Notes under the pieces: model-generated
Seen by the model: the letters and a program-made list of their open reading frames with translations, nothing else
Told to the model about the DNA's origin: nothing
Database searches by the model: none
Part shown: piece after piece, positions 18,445 to 27,761 of the stretch
Layout of the letters: each line of letters begins with the position of its first letter
Position numbering within the stretch: position 1 is the stretch's first letter
Source of the DNA: Bacteroidaceae bacterium
GTDB taxonomy: Bacteria > Bacteroidota > Bacteroidia > Bacteroidales > Bacteroidaceae
Assembly: GCA_017522915.1 (NCBI GenBank)
Contig: JAFWXX010000005.1
Span: forward strand, 1 to 64,000
Reading direction: 5' to 3'
Length of the DNA stretch: 64,000 nt
Translations under genes and position numbers: made by a program

Positions 18445-19047
18445 TCACTCAAAATAACCTTCATCAATAATCGCCTCATCGGTGTCTGCACTGCTGCCGC
18501 TTCCGATAACAATTACAAGACCGGCACCCTTAGGCACGCTCTCGCCATTTGACAGTTTGCGTCCTTCGTACTTTACTGCATACACCCACTCCTTTTCACC
18601 ATTCACACGCTCAGTACCTACGACTGAGAAACCGGAAGACTTCAGGCGGGCTGAGGCTTCACGCAAGGAACTGTTGTCTATGACAGCAGGAATAATTGCC
18701 ATCGGTTTGTTTGAGCTGCTCATAGTAAGCATAATCTTGCGTCCCTCCTTAACCTTGAAATTCGCCACCGGATTCTGTTCAACTACTTCGTTCTCGGCAG
18801 CACCCTTCTTGTACTTGTAATCGACAATTTCAAGGTCGAGACGATTCTCGCGCAACAGTTGCTTGGCATCTTCAAGCTGCATTCCGCACACATCAGGCAC
18901 GGCATACGACTGGCCGTGATGCGTATAACTGTCCAGCCACGTCAACACCATATATGGGATTGCAACTACTACAACAGTCATTGCAATGGCATTTACAATA
19001 ATCAGTTTCAAAGTCTTCTTTTTTGTATTTTCTTTAGATGTGCCCAT
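18445..19047 (-). CDS. PASTA-domain membrane protein
   Basis: 200 residues: a short basic N-terminus, one transmembrane helix (about residues 12-32), then two PASTA repeats (VPDVCGMQLEDAKQLLREN with its partner strands, and IIPAVIDNSSLREASARLKS) and an acidic Ser-rich tail. PASTA domains bind peptidoglycan fragments or muropeptides. No kinase domain is attached, unlike PknB-type proteins, which is normal for Bacteroidales. It is transcribed from a strong promoter just upstream and coupled to rluD. Confidence 0.85.
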   Translation of the reverse strand: MGTSKENTKKKTLKLIIVNAIAMTVVVVAIPYMVLTWLDSYTHHGQSYAVPDVCGMQLEDAKQLLRENRLDLEIVDYKYKKGAAENEVVEQNPVANFKVKEGRKIMLTMSSSNKPMAIIPAVIDNSSLREASARLKSSGFSVVGTERVNGEKEWVYAVKYEGRKLSNGESVPKGAGLVIVIGSGSSADTDEAIIDEGYFE

Positions 19048-19102
19048 AGATTTAATCTTATACAGGTAATTCCAATGGATACCTCATGCTCCCTATTTTA
19101 TA

Positions 19103-19134
19103 CAAAAATAGTGCAAGCCGGTATCAAGTACAAA
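19103..19134 (-). promoter_or_regulatory. Promoter of PASTA-rluD
   Basis: Minus strand: TTTG (19134-19131), a 20-nt spacer and TATTTTTG (19110-19103), a full consensus match. The leader would be about 50 nt. Confidence 0.75.
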
Positions 19135-19220
19135 GATAAACATATTTTTTTTGAATGACTGTACAACCGGCAATGTTTAACAGCAGGCTAATGAAGATAA
19201 TAAGCAATAGGCGTATTATA

Positions 19221-19252
19221 CTTGTTTTCTTTTCAGTTTTATATTATCTTCG
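19221..19252 (+). promoter_or_regulatory. Promoter of the DUF4468-porin operon
   Basis: CTTG (19221-19224), a 20-nt spacer and TATCTTCG (19245-19252). The -7 box has one change from TAnnTTTG; the same variant occurs upstream of meaB and porQ in this window. The ATG is 31 nt downstream. Confidence 0.6.
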
Positions 19253-19283
19253 CAAAATAATAATACTTTAAATATAATATACT

Positions 19284-19874
19284 ATGAGAAGATTGTTGCC
19301 AATCATCGCTTTATTGCTTATATGTTCAACTGCATCGGCGCAGCTATTCAAGAAAAAGGACCGCATCGTAGAACCCAAATACCAGGCCGGAACTGTAGAA
19401 GTCAAGAACGGCAAGGTCGCATTTGAAGAAAAAATTGCAGCCGAAGGGCTTACAGCCGCAGAAATAGAAAAAAGAATAAACAATTGGATAGACTCACGTT
19501 ATGTCGAGCCGACAGTAATCTCGGTAAAGAGATACGAGAGCGAGCTGCCGGCAACGACTATAATCAAAGGCGAGGAATATATTGTCTTCAAGAAGAAATT
19601 CTTTGTTCTCAGCAGGGCCAGAATATACTACTACCTGACGCTTACTGCCGAAGACGGGTTCTGCAACTTCAACATGTCCCGCATTACATACTGGTATGAC
19701 GACGAGGATGAGAAAGGCGGCATCAAGATGAAGGCCGAAGAGTGGATAACCGATGAATACGCATTCAACAAGAAAGGAGAGATGAAGAGATTCGAGGGCA
19801 AATTCCGTCGCAAGACAATCGAGCTTAAAGAGATGCTCGCAGGCGAGCTAAAAGAGGCACTGAACAAGAAATGA
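19284..19874 (+). CDS. DUF4468 exported protein
   Basis: 196 residues with a signal peptide ending in ASAQ. The segment VEVKNGKVAFEEKI, the helix AEIEKRINNWIDSRY, the strands leading to a YYLTLTAEDGFCNFNMSRI segment and the ITDEYAFNKKGEMKRFEGKFRRKTIEL helix match the DUF4468 layout (a two-layer alpha/beta domain, function unknown). It is the first gene of a four-gene operon with the porin 53 bp downstream. Confidence 0.8.
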   Translation: MRRLLPIIALLLICSTASAQLFKKKDRIVEPKYQAGTVEVKNGKVAFEEKIAAEGLTAAEIEKRINNWIDSRYVEPTVISVKRYESELPATTIIKGEEYIVFKKKFFVLSRARIYYYLTLTAEDGFCNFNMSRITYWYDDEDEKGGIKMKAEEWITDEYAFNKKGEMKRFEGKFRRKTIELKEMLAGELKEALNKK

Positions 19875-19927
19875 GTTCAGGCTTCAGAAGCGGCCTGCAC
19901 TAAAATGTAACCCGACGAGACAAAGCA

Positions 19928-22009
19928 ATGACAAGAAATATATTATTGATATTGTTGTACATACTGACATGTTCAGTATCGGCACAGCATATCCAGAACC
20001 ATCAGCTGGACGGCAGCATGAACAGAGGATTGGGAAGCGGAGAATCTTTCAATCCGTTCAGAGGAAAAAGCAAAGACTCCACAAAAGTGGACATTAAAGT
20101 TCCAAAGGAGATTAAGCAATGGCGAATTGAGGAAGAGATGGGTGACCCTATTGGAATAGATGCCGACACAGCACAGCACATGTTCCAGAACTGGCACCTG
20201 ACGGAAGGAACCAGAGGCGAGTACAATTTCCTGGGCAGCATGGGTAATCCGCGCCAGTCAAGAATCTTCTTCGACAGGCCGACGGACACGAAGTTCGATT
20301 TTCTGCAGCCATACGACTATTTCTATACATACCCGAAGCGTTTCATATTTACCGATACAAAATCTCCATACACGAACTTGAGCTACCACTCATCGGGAGA
20401 CAAAGTTGAGGGTGACGACCGTGTCAGGGTCTATTTCACGACAAATGCCGGCAAGAAATTCGGAGTAGGTTTCCTGTTCGATTATCTGTACGGACGAGGA
20501 CGTTACGACAACCAGTCCAGCGCACTGATGAACTTTACACTCTTCTCATTCTATAGAAGCGACAGGTACAACTATCACCTTATAGCAAGCCGCTATCACA
20601 TGAAGCAGGCCGAGAATGGCGGTATCACAGATGACAGATACATTACACGCCCCGAAGAGACTGACGGTTCAAACAGCAACTTCGGAACAGCGGATATTCC
20701 GGTAAAGCTTGACAAGGCATGGAACAGGAACGAGGTATATAATGTATATTTCTCCCACAACTACAACATGGGATTCTACAGGGACGAAGCGGTAAAGGAC
20801 AGCAACGGCATTGCTACCGATACCCTTGAAAGGAAGTTCATAAAAGTGTCAAGAATCACACACACGCTGAAAATGACACGGGACATGAGGGAATTCATAA
20901 ACCACCAGCAACCAGCAAACTACTATGCCGACACTTTCCTGTTCAACGATTCTGTTGACCACACGACAAGCACTACAATAGAAAACAAGGTTGCACTTTC
21001 GCTATGTAAAGGATTCAGCAGATGGGCTTTTGCCGACATTACAGCATTTGCCTCATACAGCTACAACAATTACACGCTTCCTGATACCATTTCGGGCAAG
21101 AGGGATGAGTTCAAGAGAAAATACAATGAACATATCCTCAAGGTTGGAGGTATCATATCGAGCAACATCGGCAATAGTCTGAAATACCGCATTGAGGGTG
21201 AGACAGCCATATCGGGAGATGAAATCGGTACATTCTCGCTTGACGGAAGAGCCGAGCTGAATCTCAAGCTATGGAAAAAGGATGTGAAGTTGACTGCGCA
21301 TGCTTTCGCCAAGAACAACCGCCCATCTTTCTATTACCGCCACTTCCATTCAGAACATTTCTGGTGGGATGACAACGACCTCGACAATGAGTTGAGAACA
21401 AGAATTGAGGGAAGAATAGAGATTCCGGCATGGAAGACAAGGATTTCTGCAGGATTCGAAAACATAAAGAACTACACATACATATCGAATGAAGCTGTAA
21501 GCCGCAACGACGGCAAGAGTTTCCTCAACAGGTTCGGAATAAGGCAGAACAGCGGGATAAGAGTATTCACAGCAATGCTTGAGCAAGACTTCAAGATTTG
21601 GAAGCTCTATTTCAACACAGCCTTGACATATCAGAACAGCAACAATCAGGAGGTACTTCCGTTGCCTAAGCTCAATGCATACGCAAACATGTATATCAAA
21701 TTCAAGATTGCAAAAGTGCTTAATACGGAAATTGGAGCAGATGTCAGATATTTTACCGAATATTATGCTTCGGATTACGCTCCGGCATTAGGACAGTTTG
21801 TACAGCAGAACCCGAACGACAAGATTAAAATAGGAAACTACCCGGTAGCAAGCGTCTATGCAAACTTCCTGTTAAAGCAGACACGTTTCTATGTAAAATA
21901 CTACCATGCAAACGAAGGAACAGGAAAAAGAAACTATTTCCTTGCTCCACACTACCCTATGACACCAGCTGTATTATGGCTTGGATTGTCTTGGAATTTC
22001 TACAATTGA
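19928..22009 (+). CDS. Putative outer-membrane porin (Porin_10-like)
   Basis: 693 residues with a signal peptide ending in SVSAQ, a polar N-terminal region to about residue 110, then a long run of alternating amphipathic strands rich in Tyr, Phe and Asn, ending in LWLGLSWNFYN with an aromatic near the C-terminus. This is the arrangement of the Bacteroidetes putative porin family. The phrase GNPRQSRIFFDRPTD near residue 110 is typical of that family as I remember it. The transported substrate is unknown. The Gfo/Idh/MocA gene starts 16 bp after it. Confidence 0.82.
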   Translation: MTRNILLILLYILTCSVSAQHIQNHQLDGSMNRGLGSGESFNPFRGKSKDSTKVDIKVPKEIKQWRIEEEMGDPIGIDADTAQHMFQNWHLTEGTRGEYNFLGSMGNPRQSRIFFDRPTDTKFDFLQPYDYFYTYPKRFIFTDTKSPYTNLSYHSSGDKVEGDDRVRVYFTTNAGKKFGVGFLFDYLYGRGRYDNQSSALMNFTLFSFYRSDRYNYHLIASRYHMKQAENGGITDDRYITRPEETDGSNSNFGTADIPVKLDKAWNRNEVYNVYFSHNYNMGFYRDEAVKDSNGIATDTLERKFIKVSRITHTLKMTRDMREFINHQQPANYYADTFLFNDSVDHTTSTTIENKVALSLCKGFSRWAFADITAFASYSYNNYTLPDTISGKRDEFKRKYNEHILKVGGIISSNIGNSLKYRIEGETAISGDEIGTFSLDGRAELNLKLWKKDVKLTAHAFAKNNRPSFYYRHFHSEHFWWDDNDLDNELRTRIEGRIEIPAWKTRISAGFENIKNYTYISNEAVSRNDGKSFLNRFGIRQNSGIRVFTAMLEQDFKIWKLYFNTALTYQNSNNQEVLPLPKLNAYANMYIKFKIAKVLNTEIGADVRYFTEYYASDYAPALGQFVQQNPNDKIKIGNYPVASVYANFLLKQTRFYVKYYHANEGTGKRNYFLAPHYPMTPAVLWLGLSWNFYN

Positions 22010-22025
22010 CAAGAAGAGTGCTTAT

Positions 22026-23006
22026 ATGAACATTAATATCAAGTGGGGATTCATAGGTTGCGGAGAAGCTACTGAGAAGAAAAGCGGACCGGCTTTTTCT
22101 CTTGTAAGAGGGTCGGAAGTCGTAGCCGTTATGGGACGCGACAAGGAGAAGACCAGGAACTATGCAAAAAAGCACAACATAACACGCTGGTACACCGATG
22201 CGCAAGCCTTGATAGACGACCCTGAAGTAAATGCTGTATATATCGCTACTCCGCCATCATCGCATGCCACGTACGCAATAATGTCCATGAAGGCAGGCAA
22301 GCCTGTATATGTAGAGAAACCTCTTGCAGCGAGCTATGAGGACTGTACACGAATAAACAGGATATCACGTGAAACAGGGGTCCCTTGCTTTGTTGCATAC
22401 TACCGCAGGTACCTTCCATACTTCCAGAAGGTACGCGAACTGTTGCCCCAGATAGGAAACGTCCTGAATGTACAGATACGCTTCTCCGTACCGCCACGCG
22501 ACTTGGACTACAACCGTGAGAACTTGCCTTGGAGGGTTATACCGGACATTGCAGGAGGAGGATACTTCTACGACCTCGCACCGCATCAGATAGACCTGTT
22601 GCAGGAGATGTTCGGATGCATTCTCTTTGCTGAGGGCTATGCGGCAAACAGAGGAGGGCTGTACAAGGCGGAGGATACTGTAAGCGCATGCTTCAAATTC
22701 GAGACCGGCATACCAGGTTCCGGGTCATGGTGCTTCGTGTCGGATGAATCGTCAAAAGAGGACCATATCGAAATATTCGGAAGCAGGGGAACCATCAAGT
22801 TCTCTGTCTTTACATTCGAACCTATAGAATTGAGAAACGAAGAGGGTACAAAAAGTTTCAATATTCCAAATCCTCCTTATGTGCAATTGCCGTTGATAAG
22901 AAGCATTGTTGAACATTTGCAGCAGAAAGGAGTTTGTACATGTGACAGCATCAGTGCAACCCCGACTAATTGGGTATTGGACAAGATTCTTGGTAAAATC
23001 GGTTAA
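22026..23006 (+). CDS. Gfo/Idh/MocA family oxidoreductase
   Basis: 326 residues from the ATG at 22026; an earlier in-frame start at 21981 would overlap the porin gene and add 15 unrelated residues. The N-terminal Rossmann fold starts WGFIGCGEATEKKSGPAF, and YVEKPLAASYEDC carries the EKP motif of the family. The C-terminal half holds GGGYFYDLAPHQIDLLQ, with the family's Asp/His pair. Such enzymes oxidise or reduce sugars and cyclitols with NAD(P). The substrate is not deducible. Its stop codon is directly followed by the ATG of the DUF4421 gene. Confidence 0.88.
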   Translation: MNINIKWGFIGCGEATEKKSGPAFSLVRGSEVVAVMGRDKEKTRNYAKKHNITRWYTDAQALIDDPEVNAVYIATPPSSHATYAIMSMKAGKPVYVEKPLAASYEDCTRINRISRETGVPCFVAYYRRYLPYFQKVRELLPQIGNVLNVQIRFSVPPRDLDYNRENLPWRVIPDIAGGGYFYDLAPHQIDLLQEMFGCILFAEGYAANRGGLYKAEDTVSACFKFETGIPGSGSWCFVSDESSKEDHIEIFGSRGTIKFSVFTFEPIELRNEEGTKSFNIPNPPYVQLPLIRSIVEHLQQKGVCTCDSISATPTNWVLDKILGKIG

Positions 23007-24119
23007 ATGACAACAAGAAGGCTTTCGGGAATACACCTTGCCAGAGCTATTGCAGTAATAGTTATGTTACTCTCCGTGCAAGCCTCATTCTCCCAGAACG
23101 GGCAGAATGACAATATAGGTGGATTTATCAGGAACGTTACACAATTCATCACCCAAAACACCCATAAGATTCTTGACAAGACCGAAACAGTTATTGAGAA
23201 GTACCTCGATTCCAAGGACAGCATTTACATAATGCCAAACGGATACAATTTCATGGTAATGCCTCAATACTCCTATAATTTTGAGTATTACAGGTTCTCA
23301 TCGAAAGAGACAGGACAAGGAATCACCCTGATGCCCAGAATCAGCAGCAAGATAGGATTCTATGCCGGATGGAGATGGCTTTTCTTAGGATATAGTTTCA
23401 ACATCGACAAAGGAGCCCCGCTATGGGACATAAACTTCAGTTTCTACACTTCAAAGTTAGGGATAGACCTTTTCTACAGGAAAAGAGACAAAGGATACAG
23501 GATACGCAGCACAAAAGGCTTTGATGAAAATGCGAAAGAATATTTTGAGACCAACAAAAACTTTGACGGGCTGACGGTAAGACAAAAAGGAATCAACCTG
23601 TACTACATTTTCAACAACAAGAAGTTCTCATACCCGGCAGCCTATAGCCAAACAACTGTACAACGCATCAGTGCCGGCTCATTCATTCTCGGAATAAGCT
23701 ACAATGAGCAGTCATTTAACCTGGACTATACAGGATTTGCACCGGAGATACAGGAACAGTTATCCCCCGAACTAAAATTTGCAGAGGTTAAGTACAAGGA
23801 CTTCGGAATAAACTTCGGATATACATACAATTGGGTGTTTGCACGCAACTGCCTTGCAAACTTATCCATGACTCCCTCTATCGGGTACAAGAACACATCT
23901 CTTAAAATGATGGACAGCAAAGAACTGTTCTCTAACATAAACATAGACCTTATAACACGCGCGGCAATAGTATATAACAACGGTAAATACTTTGCCGGCG
24001 TGTCTATGGTATCCCACACCTATACCTACAGCAAGGAGACCCTTTCTGTCCTGAATGGTTTCGGTGTAATAAACATCTATGCAGGATTCAACTTCTGGCG
24101 AAAGAAGAAAGGCAATTAG
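23007..24119 (+). CDS. DUF4421 family outer-membrane protein
   Basis: 370 residues with a signal peptide ending in SFSQ. IYIMPNGYNFMVMPQYSYN, then GFYAGWRWLFLGYSF, and GIDLFYRKRDKGYRIRS are family segments of DUF4421. The rest consists of amphipathic strands ending in INIYAGFNFWRKKK, so a beta-barrel in the outer membrane is likely. It is the last gene of the plus-strand operon and overlaps the stop codon of the convergent FadL-type gene by 4 bp, leaving no space for a separate terminator. Confidence 0.8.
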   Translation: MTTRRLSGIHLARAIAVIVMLLSVQASFSQNGQNDNIGGFIRNVTQFITQNTHKILDKTETVIEKYLDSKDSIYIMPNGYNFMVMPQYSYNFEYYRFSSKETGQGITLMPRISSKIGFYAGWRWLFLGYSFNIDKGAPLWDINFSFYTSKLGIDLFYRKRDKGYRIRSTKGFDENAKEYFETNKNFDGLTVRQKGINLYYIFNNKKFSYPAAYSQTTVQRISAGSFILGISYNEQSFNLDYTGFAPEIQEQLSPELKFAEVKYKDFGINFGYTYNWVFARNCLANLSMTPSIGYKNTSLKMMDSKELFSNINIDLITRAAIVYNNGKYFAGVSMVSHTYTYSKETLSVLNGFGVINIYAGFNFWRKKKGN

Positions 24120-25636
24120 AAACGCATACCGAATGTCGCCATCACCGAGTTGTCCGCAAACTCGACATCGGCAGCCGGATTCACATATTCGGTATCATAA
24201 AACGGATAGAAATCGGCTTTCTGTGTCTGTAACATGTAAGCCACGTCAATATAGAAGTTCTTGTACCTGTAACCTGCGCCTAAAGTGAATATATTCTTTT
24301 CGAACTTGTTTATGTAGTCGGTAGATGTATCACTGACATTTGCATTATCCATATTCTTATATGCACCTTTCTCAAACGGCGCAGTCTGATAGTTATAGCC
24401 GGCACGGATACTGAAATCCTTTATCCTGTATTCGGCACCGACACGGAATGTATGCTGAGCCTTCAGGTTGCGGCCAATCTCTTTATTCTGGGCCAAGGAA
24501 CCTTTAGTCTTGCGCTCGAATTCAACTGTAGAATAATCGGCATACTCATACTCAGCATTAATTGCCAGACGAGTTCCGAATGTATATGATGCCGACACAT
24601 TAAAACGCCAAGGAGTTGAAACCTTATGCTTGGAATTGATCTCACCGTCATAACGTTGAGGGTCACGGGTATCGTATATATAACCGTCAACAGCAGCAAT
24701 TGTCGAATAATAGCTCTCGGTAAGTTCGTACCAAGTAGGAGTATGTACGGACAGGCCTATCTTGAAAGGAGAATACTTGAAAGGACGTATGATTGCACCG
24801 AGCTTGACATTAATGCCATGTCCTTCAATACTATGACTCTTGTCCAAAGAATATATCTCACCGAATTTGTCATCCTCATAATAATACGAATAACGGGTAT
24901 AATCGATATTGGAAAGACCGACAGTCATTCCCAGATACAACCACTCATTGAAATTTGCAGCGACGTTAAGTTCCACTTCATCGACACCTCCGCGTTCCTC
25001 GCTATAGAAACCCATATCATCGGGCTCATAAAGCAGAGCACCGTTCTTGTCAACAATAAAGTCATCTCCTTTCATGAAGCCGTCATAATACCCTTCTGCC
25101 ATAAGCAATGCCATCCAATTATAGCCTAGAACATCGTACATTGAATAATTGAGTTCCTGTACTTCAAATGGGCAACCACGATAAAGAGCGTTGATGATAT
25201 ATTGCTGCGAGAACCCGCCAGCCTTACCGAACATCTCGAAATTGGCACTAAGGTCCTTGTTTCTTCTATAGCTTATTCCAAAATTTACAAATTTCAGATA
25301 ACGGTCCTTTATTTCATTTGACAGGACAAAGCCCACATTGTTTACCATGCCATACGATTTGTCGCTCTTTACATTGTCTGAACCATATTTCACCTTCACA
25401 TTATCAAAGTTTGCACTTGCCGTAAAGTTCAAATCGTTCGAGCGGTATAGTGCAACTCCGGCAGGATTAGTGCCAATAACAGACACATCACCGCCCAAGG
25501 CACTCATTGAGCCTCCCATACCGACAAAACGCGCGGTTCCGGAAAGTCCTCCTTCAACAAGCGGGAAGATATCGTACATATTCTGCGCAAGTGCGCAAAA
25601 AGGCATAAGCAATAATAAATATAATGTTTTTCTCAT
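24116..25636 (-). CDS. OmpP1/FadL/TodX family outer-membrane protein
   Basis: 506 residues with a signal peptide ending in CALAQ. The N-terminal hatch reads GTARFVGMGGSMSALGGD followed by SVIGTNPAGVALYRSND, with the NPAG motif of the FadL family. The rest is a 14-strand-like barrel ending in SVMATFGMRF with a terminal Phe. Members import hydrophobic compounds; Bacteroides homologues are often labelled hemin receptor on weak grounds. It follows the Arg/Ser/Gly-rich gene by 41 bp on the same strand, so the two are probably co-transcribed. Confidence 0.85.
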   Translation of the reverse strand: MRKTLYLLLLMPFCALAQNMYDIFPLVEGGLSGTARFVGMGGSMSALGGDVSVIGTNPAGVALYRSNDLNFTASANFDNVKVKYGSDNVKSDKSYGMVNNVGFVLSNEIKDRYLKFVNFGISYRRNKDLSANFEMFGKAGGFSQQYIINALYRGCPFEVQELNYSMYDVLGYNWMALLMAEGYYDGFMKGDDFIVDKNGALLYEPDDMGFYSEERGGVDEVELNVAANFNEWLYLGMTVGLSNIDYTRYSYYYEDDKFGEIYSLDKSHSIEGHGINVKLGAIIRPFKYSPFKIGLSVHTPTWYELTESYYSTIAAVDGYIYDTRDPQRYDGEINSKHKVSTPWRFNVSASYTFGTRLAINAEYEYADYSTVEFERKTKGSLAQNKEIGRNLKAQHTFRVGAEYRIKDFSIRAGYNYQTAPFEKGAYKNMDNANVSDTSTDYINKFEKNIFTLGAGYRYKNFYIDVAYMLQTQKADFYPFYDTEYVNPAADVEFADNSVMATFGMRF

Positions 25637-25677
25637 AGTAATATACTCTTAGTTATTATCCTGCATAGTGCTCAGAG

Positions 25678-27060
25678 TTACCTGCGGCCACCGCGTGTGC
25701 TGCCAGAAGAACCGCCACGTGAACTTCCGCCCGAAAAAGCGCTTGAGTTGCCAGAGGATGTTCTCGGACTGGCATTGTAGGATGAACGGGAGCCTCCAGA
25801 GCGTGTTTCAGAACCACTGTATGACGAGCCTCCACGCGAACGGCTTACACTTGTACTGCTCGGACGGTTATATCCCCTTGAAGAAGAGCCATTGCTATAG
25901 CCATTCTCGCTTTTCCTGCGTATTTGACGCACATCCGTAGCACCTCCGCTCCTATTGTTGCTGTTTCCGTCACGAGCACGCAATGACAAGCCATTTTCCC
26001 TCCTAGGCTGCTGACGACGTATCCCTACAGCTGTACCGTTCCGTTTGTCGGAATTATTATACTGGTTGCTTGTGTATAAGCCTTCACCTCTGCGTGGCTG
26101 CTGACCACGCAATGACAGGTTATTGCCACGGCCATCCCTTTCTGGACGGAACCTGTTCTGTAGTGTTGCCGATTCGCCTCTACGTTCTCTTTCTTTACGG
26201 ATTGATGGTGTATTCTCCTCTTTGCGCGAGCCATCCTCTGCATTATCCAAACGGTTTATACGCACTCTTCTGTCGGCCAATGTTCCCATCTTTACACCGC
26301 CACGTTCCCTTGTGCCATTTGCTGTAACAGAGAGTTCCTTCTTATCTAACCGTTCGCCATTGTGAATCTTTATATCCCCATTTACAGGTACATCCTTGAA
26401 TTCTATACGTCCAGGCCTTGATGCATAGTGAACATGATTGTTATGCCGCCACCAGTAATCGTGATGAGCCCATATGCTTGAATTATAATGCCAATTGAAA
26501 TATACCCAGAAATCGTTCAGTTCAATAAGCGAAGGATTACGCCACAAGTTCCATGGGTTATAGAAACCAAGAGCATACCTATTGCTCTTGCTCCAATAGA
26601 ACCATGGGTTATTGACAGTGGGGTAAATATCCAGGGTGTAGCCATTGTCATATACCAGCCAGTCGTTAATGCCACAGCCATATACAAGGTCCCAATATAT
26701 ATTGTCACCGAACAGGCGGCCCGGTGCACGGAAACGCACTATTCGTGAAGAATAGCTGAAATTGTTGTCATAAAACAACTTAGGATCATTTGTGTATGAA
26801 ACGCCATCAAGACCGACAATAGTATTGCCGATATCCATAACCGTATCGGCATAGAGAGAGCCTGAAGCATCTTCCACCATAAAATCTGTTTCAGAACCGA
26901 CTTCTTCGTAATACTCTTCTGCATCAACAAAGAAACTTTCCTCTGTACTCTTTACTGTTACAGGATTTTTCTCTTTTTTGGGAACGAAATAGACATCGTC
27001 AATCTGCGCCATTGAGGCAAACGGAGCAAAAAGCATTAAAAGCAACATAAACCTTTTCAT
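25678..27060 (-). CDS. Exported protein with Arg/Ser/Gly-rich tail
   Basis: 460 residues from the ATG at 27060, which gives a clean signal peptide (MKRFMLLLMLFAPFASMAQ); a GTG two codons earlier is possible. The first half contains aromatic, Asn- and Trp-rich segments (WDLVYGCGINDWLVYDNGY, NPWFYWSKSNRYALGFYNPW, WHYNSSIWAHHDYWWRHNNH). The second half is low-complexity and very basic, with a duplicated QQPRR(G/E)-GL motif, and ends SSRGGSSGSTRGGRR. Bacteroides homologues have no assigned function. The disordered basic tail may bind anionic polymers. It is the first gene of a two-gene operon with the FadL-type protein. Confidence 0.7.
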   Translation of the reverse strand: MKRFMLLLMLFAPFASMAQIDDVYFVPKKEKNPVTVKSTEESFFVDAEEYYEEVGSETDFMVEDASGSLYADTVMDIGNTIVGLDGVSYTNDPKLFYDNNFSYSSRIVRFRAPGRLFGDNIYWDLVYGCGINDWLVYDNGYTLDIYPTVNNPWFYWSKSNRYALGFYNPWNLWRNPSLIELNDFWVYFNWHYNSSIWAHHDYWWRHNNHVHYASRPGRIEFKDVPVNGDIKIHNGERLDKKELSVTANGTRERGGVKMGTLADRRVRINRLDNAEDGSRKEENTPSIRKERERRGESATLQNRFRPERDGRGNNLSLRGQQPRRGEGLYTSNQYNNSDKRNGTAVGIRRQQPRRENGLSLRARDGNSNNRSGGATDVRQIRRKSENGYSNGSSSRGYNRPSSTSVSRSRGGSSYSGSETRSGGSRSSYNASPRTSSGNSSAFSGGSSRGGSSGSTRGGRR

Positions 27061-27101
27061 AAGCACATCATTTTATATTCATGGTACAAAAATATCATGA
27101 A

Positions 27102-27133
27102 CAAAGATAAAAAAACAGGGAAAAATCCTACAA
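27102..27133 (-). promoter_or_regulatory. Promoter of the 27060-24116 operon
   Basis: Minus strand: TTG (27133-27131), a 21-nt spacer and TATCTTTG (27109-27102). A second TAnnTTTG match (TATTTTTG, 27094-27087) lies downstream without a -33 partner. The element overlaps the ilv terminator. Confidence 0.6.
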
Positions 27134-27151
27134 GTAGTGAGGATTTTCCCT
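27117..27151 (-). terminator. Terminator of the ilv operon
   Basis: Read on the minus strand, AGGGAAAATCCT pairs with AGGATTTTTCCCT (one bulged base) around a loop of about 10 nt and is followed by GTTTTTTTA. It lies 47 bases after the ilvN stop codon. Confidence 0.75.
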
Positions 27152-27197
27152 ATTTATACATGCAAAGAGTTATAAGCACTCTGCGAATGCAATGAAA

Positions 27198-27761
27198 TTA
27201 CTCTACATCCTTTACCGGCTTACGCTTATAGTCTTCATTGAAAAGATACTCTCCAAGCACCTCTTGAGCAGAGCGCGGCACAGCCACACGACCGGACTTC
27301 ACGAACTGCAACATGCAGTTCTGCGCTACGAACTCATCATATAGCCTTAAGATATCATCAGTAGAACCGGTAACCTCCACGACAGTATATGTCGGATTCA
27401 CCTCCATTACACGAGCATTGTTGTGGCGTATAGTCCTTGAGACCTCGCTGTTCTCCAACATGACAGGAGTCGAAAGCTTGTACAGCGCAACTTCCTGGAA
27501 AAATATCTCATTGTCGGTATAATAATCGGCCTTAAGCACATCCACTTTCTTCTCTATACGCTTTGTAACCTTCTGCACGGAATCCTCCTCGCCCCAGAGA
27601 GAAATTGTATAACGATGAACGCCCTCTACCGATGACGATGAAGCCGTTATAGTATCTATGTTCATCATGCGACGTGTAAACTCTGCCGTAACCTGATTAA
27701 GCATACCGGCTATATTCTCAGTATATATGATTATAGTAAACAGTTTCTTGTCCATATCCAT
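27198..27761 (-). CDS. ilvN: Acetolactate synthase small (regulatory) subunit
   Basis: 187 residues. An N-terminal ACT domain (KLFTIIIYTENIAGMLNQVT ... MMNIDTITASSSSVEGVHRY) is followed by the C-terminal ALS small-subunit domain (RVMEVNPTYTVVEVTG, DDILRLYDEF). It binds the catalytic subunit and gives valine feedback control. Its ATG directly follows the ilvB stop codon. The length is a little above the E. coli IlvH value, with a short charged tail. It is the last gene of ilvD-ilvB-ilvN. Confidence 0.93.
   Translation of the reverse strand: MDMDKKLFTIIIYTENIAGMLNQVTAEFTRRMMNIDTITASSSSVEGVHRYTISLWGEEDSVQKVTKRIEKKVDVLKADYYTDNEIFFQEVALYKLSTPVMLENSEVSRTIRHNNARVMEVNPTYTVVEVTGSTDDILRLYDEFVAQNCMLQFVKSGRVAVPRSAQEVLGEYLFNEDYKRKPVKDVE

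Noticed and set aside
21981-22025. Earlier start for the Gfo/Idh/MocA gene
   Set aside because: It would overlap the end of the porin gene and adds residues unlike the family N-terminus.
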